From: Coriobacteriaceae bacterium AF08-21
GTDB lineage: Bacteria > Actinomycetota > Coriobacteriia > Coriobacteriales > Coriobacteriaceae
Length of the DNA: 64,000 bases
Assembly (NCBI GenBank): GCA_027687465.1
Contig: JAQCQR010000005.1
Coordinates: 62,001-126,000 of the forward strand
Direction of reading: 5' to 3'
Below the pieces are notes generated by a model. That model was not told the DNA's origin and did no database searches. It saw only the letters and a list, made by a program, of their open reading frames with translations. The translations under genes and the position numbers were made by a program. Positions 57,246 through 64,000 of the stretch are shown here, one piece after another; within the stretch, counting starts at the first letter, position 1; every line of letters begins with the position of its first letter.

Positions 57246-59546
57246 ATGGTCAAGCTGTACGAGGACGGCATCTACCTGCGCGGCGGCAGCGAGGTTGTGC
57301 CTGTGGCCGAGGCTGCTGAGCGTGGCATTACGCAGGCGCCCGAGGATGCCAAACGCGGAACCATCGCGTATTCGATCCTCCAGGCACACAATACGTCCGG
57401 CGACCCCAAGGCGCTCAAGATTCGCTTCGATGCCATGGCGAGCCACGACATCACCTTTGTCGGCATCATCCAGACGGCGCGTGCCTCGGGCATGGAGCAG
57501 TTCCCGCTGCCCTACGTGCTCACCAACTGCCATAACTCGCTGTGCGCCGTGGGTGGCACCATCAACGAGGACGACCACGTCTTTGGCCTCTCCGCGGCCA
57601 AGAAGTACGGCGGCATCTTCGTCCCGCCGCACATCGCCGTTATCCACTCCTTTATGCGTGAGAACTTCGCCGGCTGCGGCAAGATGATCCTAGGCTCCGA
57701 CTCGCACACCCGCTACGGCGCTCTGGGCACCATGGCCGTGGGCGAGGGCGGCGGCGAGCTGGCAAAGCAGCTGCTGCGTGACACCTACGACGTCGCCTAT
57801 CCCGGCGTCGTTGCCATCTACCTCACGGGCGCCCCGCGCCCCGGTGTCGGCCCGCACGACGTGGCGCTCGCCATCATCCGTGCCGTCTTTGCCAAGGGCT
57901 ATGTCAAGAACAAGGTCATGGAGTTCGTGGGCCCCGGCATCGCGAGCATGACGACTGACTATCGCAACGGCGTCGACGTCATGACCACCGAGACCACCTG
58001 CCTGTCGAGCATCTGGGCAACCGACGAGGACACGCACGCGTTTTTAACCATGCACGGCCGCGGCGACGACTACCGCGAGCTCAAGCCCGCCGATGTCGCC
58101 TACTACGACGGTTGCGTCGAGGTCGACCTGTCGAGCATCAAGCCCATGATCGCCCTGCCGTTCCATCCTTCCAACGGCTTTGAGATTGACGAGCTCAACG
58201 AGAACCTCGAGGACATCCTTCACGAGGTGGAGCTCGAGGCCGCTAAGATCGGCGAGGGCAAGACGCACTTTAGCCTGCTCGACAAGATCGTCGACGGCAA
58301 GCTGCACGTGCAGCAGGGCGTTATCGCCGGCTGCTCGGGCGGCAACTACGACTCCGTGGTCCAGGCTGCCCGCGTGCTCAAGGGCGCCAACACCGGCTGC
58401 GGCGAGTTCTCGCTGTCGGTCTATCCCACGAGCCAGCCCGTGGCGCTCGAACTAACACGCCGCGGCTATATCTACGACCTTATGGAGGCCGGCGCGATCG
58501 TGCGCACGGCGTTTTGCGGTCCGTGCTTTGGCGCCGGCGACACGCCTGCCAACAACGGCCTTTCGATCCGCCACACTACGCGCAACTTCCCCAACCGCGA
58601 GGGCTCCAAGCCGGGTAATGGCCAGCTGAGCGCCGTGGCCCTGATGGACGCTCGCTCCATTGCGGCGACGGCTGCCAACGGCGGCGTCCTGACGCCGGCG
58701 ACCGACCTGCCCGAGGAGACTTGGGACGAGGCCTGCGAGTACACCTTTGACGATGCGCCGTACAAAAAGCGCGTGTACTGGGGCTTTGGCAAGGCGGAGC
58801 CTGCCGACGAGCTGGTCGAAGGCCCCAACATCAAGCCGTGGCCCGCGATGGAGCCACTCGGCGACGATATCCTGCTCAAGGTTTGCTCCAAGATCATGGA
58901 CCCGGTCACCACGACCGACGAGCTCATTCCCTCGGGCGAGACGAGCTCCTTCCGCTCCAACCCGCTGGGCCTGGCTGAGTTTACGCTGAGCCGCCGCGAC
59001 CCGGCCTACGTGGGTCGCTCCAAGGAGGTCGACGCTGTGGAGAAGCGTCGCGTTGCCGGCGAGTCCGCGGGCGACCTGGCGGCGTTCGATGCCGAGCTTG
59101 CCGGTGTGTTTGAGGCGCTGGCCGGCGCGGGTGTCGCGGCCGATGCCAAGGCGACCGAGTTCGGTTCCATGATTTACGCCAAGAAGCCTGGCGACGGCAG
59201 CGCCCGCGAGCAGGCCGCGAGCTGCCAGCGCGTAATTGGCGGCCTGGCCAACATCGTCCACGAGTACGCCACCAAGCGCTATCGCTCCAACGTGATGAAC
59301 TGGGGCATGGTGCCCTTCCAGATGGAGGCCGAGCCCAACTTTGAGGTGGGCGATTACGTCTTTGTGCCGGGTATCCGTGCCGCGCTCGATGGCGACCTGA
59401 AGGACATCGCCGCCTACGTGGTGCGCGCCGATGGTGCGGTCGAGCAGATTGAGCTCTACATTGCCGATATGACGGCAGAGGAGCGTGCCATCGTCAAGGC
59501 CGGCTGCCTGATCAACTACAACAAGTTCAAGACCGCTGCCGAGTAA
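57246..59546 (+). CDS. Aconitase-family hydratase (YbhJ-like)
   Basis: A 766-residue protein of the aconitase superfamily, closest in layout to the YbhJ-type hydratases. The cluster-ligand cysteines are seen in [14 protein letters not shown] and [11 protein letters not shown], and [20 protein letters not shown] is the substrate-binding segment; the swivel domain follows ([19 protein letters not shown]). It probably hydrates or isomerises a citrate-like or other dicarboxylate substrate in the cytoplasm with a [4Fe-4S] cluster. No citrate synthase or isocitrate dehydrogenase is nearby, so a housekeeping TCA role is not supported. ATG 57246 follows GTGGGAGACAGT. Confidence 0.85.
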   Translation: MVKLYEDGIYLRGGSEVVPVAEAAERGITQAPEDAKRGTIAYSILQAHNTSGDPKALKIRFDAMASHDITFVGIIQTARASGMEQFPLPYVLTNCHNSLCAVGGTINEDDHVFGLSAAKKYGGIFVPPHIAVIHSFMRENFAGCGKMILGSDSHTRYGALGTMAVGEGGGELAKQLLRDTYDVAYPGVVAIYLTGAPRPGVGPHDVALAIIRAVFAKGYVKNKVMEFVGPGIASMTTDYRNGVDVMTTETTCLSSIWATDEDTHAFLTMHGRGDDYRELKPADVAYYDGCVEVDLSSIKPMIALPFHPSNGFEIDELNENLEDILHEVELEAAKIGEGKTHFSLLDKIVDGKLHVQQGVIAGCSGGNYDSVVQAARVLKGANTGCGEFSLSVYPTSQPVALELTRRGYIYDLMEAGAIVRTAFCGPCFGAGDTPANNGLSIRHTTRNFPNREGSKPGNGQLSAVALMDARSIAATAANGGVLTPATDLPEETWDEACEYTFDDAPYKKRVYWGFGKAEPADELVEGPNIKPWPAMEPLGDDILLKVCSKIMDPVTTTDELIPSGETSSFRSNPLGLAEFTLSRRDPAYVGRSKEVDAVEKRRVAGESAGDLAAFDAELAGVFEALAGAGVAADAKATEFGSMIYAKKPGDGSAREQAASCQRVIGGLANIVHEYATKRYRSNVMNWGMVPFQMEAEPNFEVGDYVFVPGIRAALDGDLKDIAAYVVRADGAVEQIELYIADMTAEERAIVKAGCLINYNKFKTAAE

Positions 59547-59557
59547 CGCTGCTGTAC

Positions 59558-59629
59558 GCCCCGGCCACACCTTTCCCTCGTGCTCACGCGCTTCGCGAGG
59601 GTCGCCCGAGGGAAAGGTATGGCCGGGGC
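59558..59629. terminator. Long imperfect hairpin after the hydratase gene
   Basis: GCCCCGGCCACACCTTTCCC-TCG (59558-59580) pairs with the inverse at 59607-59629 with one mismatch over 23 bp; a GCG-CTTCGC inner stem forms the tip. It lies 11 bases after the stop. There is no T-run, but the length is consistent with a terminator. Confidence 0.65.
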
Positions 59630-59721
59630 TACCGCGACGTTCTCGTTGGGTCTTGAGGGACGCTAATAAATAGACTTGCTTGATGCCGCCTCTGTTATCG
59701 GGGCGGCTTCTTTTTGTTGAA

Positions 59722-59757
59722 AACCACCACAAAGGGGGCAGGCACCTTTGTGGTGGT
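59722..59757. repeat. ACCACAAAGG palindrome, copy 4
   Basis: Same arms as copies 1-3 with loop GGGGCAGGCA. It lies between the hydratase and the convergent secreted-protein gene. Confidence 0.8.
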
Positions 59758-59810
59758 GGGGACGAGCTCGATGCTGTTGTGATCGTTGAGCGGCATGTTA
59801 ATGGGCGGCT

Positions 59811-60479
59811 CTACAGAATTTCATCTGGGCTGGCGGGTTTGGTTGTTTTGGGGATGCCGAGTTTGGATGACGCGAAATCGTCAACATTGTCCTTAATTCC
59901 GTCTTTGGTGTAGACAGTGACCATATAGGTGCTGTGTCCGAATTCGCCCTTGTCGCGTGTTGCCCAGGCATCCCAGTAGGCGGCCCCGTTTCGCCCTTTG
60001 ATTTTTCCGACACGGCGGAGTTCTGTTCGCTTTAATTTCTGGTTGCTATAGATGGTTCGACCGGCCTCCTCGGTGAGCCCGCACTGTCCAAGCATCTTGT
60101 CGAGGACTTGGTTCATGTGGCGCTCATCGGTGTTTGGTGCGTAGTCGTAGGCGAGGGTGATGAAGTCGAGTGGCTGGTCGTCGATTAGATAGTTTAGCGT
60201 CTGAGGTCCAAGGCAGAAATAGGGGGAGCATCCGTCGATCTGACCGAGCAGTGGCAACTTTGACTGCCAACTTCCGGTGGGAATTCCATCTTCGTAAAAC
60301 ACGCCGCGACAGATAAAGGAGAGCGAGGTGGCACGCGAGCCGGCGTCGACCATTCCGCATAAATCGAAGGGCGAGGTGATACCAAGGGAAAAGGGCGTGA
60401 TGACGATAAGGAAGAGCATCACGATGGGTATGGCGAGAATGGCGATGACGTTGCGACCGGTGGAATGAGGCGGCTTCAT
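59811..60479 (-). CDS. Predicted membrane-anchored protein of unknown function
   Basis: A 222-residue protein with one N-terminal transmembrane helix (VIAILAIPIVMLFLIVITPF) and an extracellular remainder carrying several cysteines (FDLCGMV, FICRGVF, GCSPYFCLG). I do not recognise the family. The C-terminal half contains a compact RRVGKIKGRNGAAYWDAWAT region and a probably beta-rich STYMVTVYTKDGI stretch. ATG 60479 follows GAGGAGCGCAT. The gene is divergent from another anchored protein at 60714, with a palindrome in between; they do not look homologous. Base composition is more AT-rich than the neighbouring hydratase gene. Confidence 0.6.
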   Translation of the reverse strand: MKPPHSTGRNVIAILAIPIVMLFLIVITPFSLGITSPFDLCGMVDAGSRATSLSFICRGVFYEDGIPTGSWQSKLPLLGQIDGCSPYFCLGPQTLNYLIDDQPLDFITLAYDYAPNTDERHMNQVLDKMLGQCGLTEEAGRTIYSNQKLKRTELRRVGKIKGRNGAAYWDAWATRDKGEFGHSTYMVTVYTKDGIKDNVDDFASSKLGIPKTTKPASPDEIL

Positions 60480-60588
60480 ATGCGCTCCTCGAGACAAAGA
60501 TCTGTTGAGGATAGGCAGAAATGGATATGTTCAGAGAGCAATTCAAGTTTAATCTCATTGCGCGAGATGGTCGACCGTTAGCGTCGAA

Positions 60589-60624
60589 AACCACCACAAA
60601 GGTGCCTGTCCCCTTTGTGGTGGT
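60589..60624. repeat. ACCACAAAGG palindrome, copy 5
   Basis: ACCACCACAAAGG with inverse CCTTTGTGGTGGT, loop TGCCTGTCC. It lies between the two divergent secreted-protein genes. Confidence 0.85.
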
Positions 60625-60713
60625 GAGGAGCGCGCGGCTTCTTTTGGTAATAGTGTTAGCTGGCGGTATCATTAGTGCAGGTGGCGAAGGTTTGCATTGT
60701 GGGGTGTTTTGCC

Positions 60714-61385
60714 GTGAGCCGTTCTGCCCGTATTGGATTGATTGTCTTGGCGCTTGCGATCGCTGTGGTTGGCGCGGGCGCTGTCGGTATGGCATTTCTA
60801 CCTGCTGCGGTGACGGAGCCGGTGGTCAAGCCTGTGACTCAATCTGTCGAACTTCTGACCGGCGACGACAAGCCCGAGACCATTACCGTTGATTTTGATG
60901 AGCAGCCGGCTGTGCTGGGTATTAGCAATTATCCGCGTATTCAGCTTGGGGCCATGCGCTATACCACGGATACAAGCCTGATCGATAGGGCGTCCGAGCT
61001 ACTCAAGGGCAAAACATTTAAGCGTTGGTACGGATATGCGTCCTATCGGGCAAAAGCGAACGACATGGTTGGCGGATGCCACTCGTCCATCGAGCTGGAC
61101 ACTGCAAACGGCGCAAAGTTATGTGATGTCTCGTACGATCCGGGCTACGAGGGCAATGAGGGTCCGGGCATCTACATCATGGACGGCGATGTCGCCTATG
61201 TCATGGAGGGCGACGAGACCGAGCTCAACGATTTTATGGGTCAGTGTATCCAAGATGCCTATAAACAGACCTGCTTGCCTGACCCGCAGACTGCACGCGA
61301 TAGTGGGTCTGCCCGTACATGGCTGTTCGAGGATGAGATGCCCTGGACCGTCGAATCGGGAAGTACGGGTTCGGCGAAGGAGTAG
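60714..61385 (+). CDS. Predicted secreted or membrane-anchored protein of unknown function
   Basis: A 223-residue protein with one N-terminal hydrophobic helix (IGLIVLALAIAVVGAGAVGM) and an extracellular acidic domain containing cysteines at GGCHSSIEL, KLCDVSYD, GQCIQDA and QTCLPDP. No family is recognised. The GTG at 60714 is chosen because GGGG lies at fair spacing; a GTG at 60675 is also in frame with no ribosome binding site. The gene is divergent from the anchored protein at 59811. Composition is somewhat AT-richer than core genes. A palindrome follows directly. Confidence 0.55.
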   Translation: MSRSARIGLIVLALAIAVVGAGAVGMAFLPAAVTEPVVKPVTQSVELLTGDDKPETITVDFDEQPAVLGISNYPRIQLGAMRYTTDTSLIDRASELLKGKTFKRWYGYASYRAKANDMVGGCHSSIELDTANGAKLCDVSYDPGYEGNEGPGIYIMDGDVAYVMEGDETELNDFMGQCIQDAYKQTCLPDPQTARDSGSARTWLFEDEMPWTVESGSTGSAKE

Positions 61386-61393
61386 AAACCGCG

Positions 61394-61429
61394 ACCACCA
61401 CAAAGGTGCCTGTCCTCTTTGTGGTGGTT
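61394..61429. repeat. ACCACAAAGG palindrome, copy 6
   Basis: ACCACCACAAAGG and CTTTGTGGTGGTT with one mismatch at the base of the loop. It directly precedes the CTCGATCTGTAAC array, the same pairing of families as at 3508-3691 but in reversed order. Confidence 0.8.
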
Positions 61430-61438
61430 TTCGGTCTG

Positions 61439-61654
61439 TCTCGATCTGTAACATCTTGGCCGCTAAAAGTGGGCCTGGTGTTACAGATTTAGATTTTTGA
61501 TCCGGGTGTTTTCTGTTCGTCTCGATTTGTAACAGATAGAGCTCTATTTGCTGACTAGATGTTACAGATTTAGATAAACGGGTGCGCTGGTCATTTCATC
61601 TCGATCTGTAACATCTAGAGCCATAAACAGCCGCTAGATGTTACAGATTGAGAT
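61439..61654. repeat. Tandem palindromic array, CTCGATCTGTAAC family (3 units)
   Basis: Units at 61439-61494, 61520-61575 and 61599-61654 have TCTCGAT-TGTAAC left arms and GTTACAGATT-AGA right arms. Inner arms differ but pair in each unit (for example ACATCTAG with CTAGATGT in the third). With copy 6 above and the clpB promoter they fill the 446-base gap before clpB. Confidence 0.8.
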
Positions 61655-61716
61655 AGTAAGGGGACGAGGCCGTAGCGGGTGAGCGCACCTGCTCCCTATC
61701 CATCAATCACTCAGAA

Positions 61717-61749
61717 AATCTTATATATAGAGACTTAGATTTGTGTATA
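61717..61749 (+). promoter_or_regulatory. Heat-shock promoter/operator candidate of clpB
   Basis: AATCTTATAT, five bases (ATAGA), GACTTAGATTT, then GTGTATA. It is the same architecture as before dnaK. ATCTTATA also pairs with a downstream TATAAGAT. It is 82 bases before the clpB ATG. Confidence 0.6.
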
Positions 61750-61831
61750 AGATCGTACAAAGCTGGCAACAATACTTCTCGAACAACGTGAAGCCGCCCC
61801 GTAGGGCGGCCACCCCAAGAGAGGTGATTCC

Positions 61832-64000
61832 ATGAGAATCGATAAGCTAGCAATGACGTCGCGCGAGGCGCTGCAGACCGCCATGAGCACGGCTGCCGAT
61901 GCGCAGGCCGGCGCGGTGGAGCCGATTCACCTGCTGTCCGCCCTGCTCGGTGCCGGCGAGCGCAATATCTCCGTGATCATCGAGCGCATCGGTGCCGACC
62001 CGGCCCAGCTCGCACGCTCCACGCAGGATGCCATCGACCATGCGCCCAAGGTTTCGGGCGAGGGCCAGCAGATGGGTCTTTCCAACGAGCTCGTCCGCGT
62101 CATCGAAAAGGCCGAGAAGAAGGCCACCAAGATGGGCGACAGCTTTGTGGTGACCGAGCATCTGCTGATGGCGCTTGCCGAGGACAAGGGCGAGGCCGGC
62201 CGCGTGCTGCGTGACGCCGGCGTGACCAAGGAGCGCATCGAGCAAGTCTACGAGGAGCTGCGCGGCGATGACCGCGTGACGTCTGCCGAGGACAAGACCC
62301 AGTTTGAGGCGCTGGAGCAGTACGGTCGCAACATCTGCGACCTCGCCCGCGCCGGCAAGCTCGACCCGGTCATCGGCCGTACCGATGAGATCCGCCGTAC
62401 CATTCAGGTCCTGTCCCGCCGCACCAAGAACAACCCCGTGCTCATCGGCGAGCCAGGCGTCGGCAAGACGGCCATCGTCGAGGGCATCGCCCAGCGTATC
62501 GTGGCCGGCGACGTGCCGAGCACGCTGCGCGACCGCGACCTCATCGAGCTCGACATGAGCGCGCTGGTCGCCGGCGCCAAGTACCGCGGTGAGTTCGAGG
62601 ACCGCTTAAAGGCCGTGCTCAAGGAGGTACAGAAGTCCGAGGGTAAGGTCATCCTGTTCATCGATGAGCTCCACACCATCGTGGGCGCGGGTGCCACCGA
62701 GGGCTCCATGGACGCGGGCAACATCCTCAAGCCGGCGCTCGCCCGTGGCGACTTGCATGCGATCGGCGCGACTACGCTTGACGAATACCGCAAGTACATC
62801 GAGAAGGACGCGGCGCTCGCCCGTCGTTTCCAGACCGTGATGGTTTCCGAGCCTACCGTCGAGGACACTATCTCGATCCTGCGTGGCCTCAAAGAGAAGT
62901 ACGAGATCTTCCACGGCGTGCATATCACCGATAGTGCGCTCGTGGCGGCTGCCGACCTTTCCGATCGCTACATCGCCGACCGCTTCCTGCCCGACAAGGC
63001 CATCGACCTGGTCGATGAGGCGGCAAGCCGCCTGCGCATGGAGCTCGACAGCATGCCGGTCGAGATCGATGCCACCACGCGTCAGCTCACCCAGCTGCAG
63101 ATCGAGGAGCAGGCGCTCATGAAGGAGACCGACGACGCCTCCAAGGAACGTCTGGAGGCCCTGCGCCAAGAGATTGCCGAGGTCCAAGAAAAGCTCAACG
63201 TGCAAAAGGCCGGCTGGCTCAATCAGAAGAACGCCATCGACCACGTGCAGGAGCTCAAGGGACAGCTCGACGAGGCCAAGAGCGAAGAGGAGCGTGCGAC
63301 GCGCAACGGCGACCTGGGCCGTGCGTCCGAGCTGCGCTACTCTGTGATTCCGGGTCTGCAGCAGCAGATTCAGGATGCCGAGGCTGCGCTCGAGGCGCAA
63401 AAGCAGCAGGACGGCGAGGGCCTCAACGAGCAGGTGACCTCCGATGAGATCGCTGAGGTCGTGAGCGCTTGGACCGGCGTGCCCGTCTCCAAGATGATGC
63501 AGGGCGAGCTCGACAAGCTGAAGGGCTTGGAGGGCGAGCTGCATAAGCGCGTCATCGGCCAGGACGAGGCGGTCTCCGCTGTCGCCGCGGCCGTGCGTCG
63601 CAGCCGTGCGGGCCTCTCCGATCCGGACAAGCCCATCGGCAGCTTCTTCTTCCTGGGCCCCACCGGCGTGGGCAAGACCGAGCTCGCCAAGGCGCTTGCC
63701 GAGTGCCTGTTCGATGACGAGCGTGCGCTCGTGCGTATCGACATGTCCGAGTACATGGAGAAGTTCAGCGTCCAGCGTCTGATCGGTGCGCCTCCGGGAT
63801 ACGTTGGCTACGACGAGGGCGGCCAGCTCACCGAGGCCGTGCGCCGTCGTCCGTACTCCGTGATTTTGCTCGACGAGATGGAGAAGGCCCATCCGGATGT
63901 CTTTAACGTGCTGCTGCAGGTGCTTGATGACGGCCGTCTGACCGATGGCCAGGGTCGCCAGGTGTCCTTCAAGAACACGATCATCATCATGACGTCTAAC
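61832..64000 (+). CDS. clpB: ClpB disaggregase, 3' truncated
   Basis: ClpB works with DnaK to pull apart protein aggregates using ATP. The 723 visible residues hold the N-terminal Clp repeat domain (about 1-145), the first AAA+ domain with Walker [14 protein letters not shown] (about 206-218) and Walker [16 protein letters not shown], the long coiled-coil M-domain (about 400-520) typical of ClpB and absent in ClpC/ClpA of other lengths, and the second AAA+ domain with [16 protein letters not shown] (Lys615) and [15 protein letters not shown]. The gene runs off the window. ATG 61832 follows AAGAGAGGTGATT. It shares an upstream element with dnaK. Confidence 0.98.
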   Translation, partial: MRIDKLAMTSREALQTAMSTAADAQAGAVEPIHLLSALLGAGERNISVIIERIGADPAQLARSTQDAIDHAPKVSGEGQQMGLSNELVRVIEKAEKKATKMGDSFVVTEHLLMALAEDKGEAGRVLRDAGVTKERIEQVYEELRGDDRVTSAEDKTQFEALEQYGRNICDLARAGKLDPVIGRTDEIRRTIQVLSRRTKNNPVLIGEPGVGKTAIVEGIAQRIVAGDVPSTLRDRDLIELDMSALVAGAKYRGEFEDRLKAVLKEVQKSEGKVILFIDELHTIVGAGATEGSMDAGNILKPALARGDLHAIGATTLDEYRKYIEKDAALARRFQTVMVSEPTVEDTISILRGLKEKYEIFHGVHITDSALVAAADLSDRYIADRFLPDKAIDLVDEAASRLRMELDSMPVEIDATTRQLTQLQIEEQALMKETDDASKERLEALRQEIAEVQEKLNVQKAGWLNQKNAIDHVQELKGQLDEAKSEEERATRNGDLGRASELRYSVIPGLQQQIQDAEAALEAQKQQDGEGLNEQVTSDEIAEVVSAWTGVPVSKMMQGELDKLKGLEGELHKRVIGQDEAVSAVAAAVRRSRAGLSDPDKPIGSFFFLGPTGVGKTELAKALAECLFDDERALVRIDMSEYMEKFSVQRLIGAPPGYVGYDEGGQLTEAVRRRPYSVILLDEMEKAHPDVFNVLLQVLDDGRLTDGQGRQVSFKNTIIIMTSN

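Noticed and set aside
57246..59546. Housekeeping aconitase of a TCA cycle
   Set aside because: The domain layout and cysteine context fit the YbhJ-like hydratase group better, and no other TCA genes lie nearby.

Overview
The window looks like a chromosomal segment of a high-GC, gut-type Coriobacteriia (actinobacterium), most likely Collinsella or a close relative. Signs of this are the HspR-controlled dnaK-grpE-dnaJ-hspR cluster, a LuxR regulator fused to a multi-pass membrane domain (a type expanded in Coriobacteriia), many PTS/GH1 sugar genes, anaerobic [NiFe]-hydrogenase maturation genes, and GC-rich coding regions separated by large palindromic intergenic repeats. The genus call is inference from gene content. 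I found no tRNA, rRNA, CRISPR array, insertion sequence or phage.

Layout. 1-5300: the end of a transketolase subunit, an FGGY kinase, luxS, a DUF4867 protein and a GH1 6-phospho-beta-glucosidase. 5400-9420: a membrane pseudo-kinase, a histidine kinase and a NarL-type response regulator in one operon. 9600-13900 (minus strand): a zinc-ribbon/SPFH membrane module resembling B. subtilis YdjG/YdjI plus a lipoprotein. 14200-36250: a carbohydrate region with a DUF1593 hydrolase, an esterase, a PTS EIIBC, a DUF4038 hydrolase, a ROK kinase, a membrane-LuxR regulator, RpiR, a very large GH106-like hydrolase divergent from AraC, a second GH1 and a stand-alone EIIA. mgtA, pyrE and an XRE-desulfoferrodoxin fusion are interspersed. 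36480-38200: a lipoprotein and a HAD phosphatase. 38290-44190 (minus strand): a small protein, nikR, hypF, hypC, hypD and hypE, with no hydrogenase structural gene in view. 44400-47500: thioredoxin, a UDG-like protein and a GHKL/LytTR two-component system. 47800-51660: nadA-nadB-nadC-niaR behind a 19-bp-arm palindrome, then a ferredoxin. 52640-56945: the heat-shock cluster. 57246-59546: an aconitase-family hydratase. 59800-61400: two divergent secreted/membrane proteins. 61832 to the end: clpB, truncated by the window edge.

The most unusual content is non-coding. (1) Two elements directly after stop codons (pyrE and a lipoprotein gene) share anchors and a hairpin tip, but their stems differ completely in sequence while keeping full pairing, which is strong covariation. 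(2) The two GH1 genes, 30 kb apart, share a promoter architecture: paired blocks exactly 40 bp upstream of the -10. (3) dnaK and clpB share an interrupted 21-bp element that is a candidate HspR-regulated promoter. (4) A 23-codon reading frame with a perfect ribosome binding site, followed by a repeat hairpin, precedes mgtA. (5) A G10 run sits at the ribosome-binding position of the membrane-LuxR gene. (6) At least six families of interspersed palindromes, some in tandem arrays, fill most intergenic gaps.
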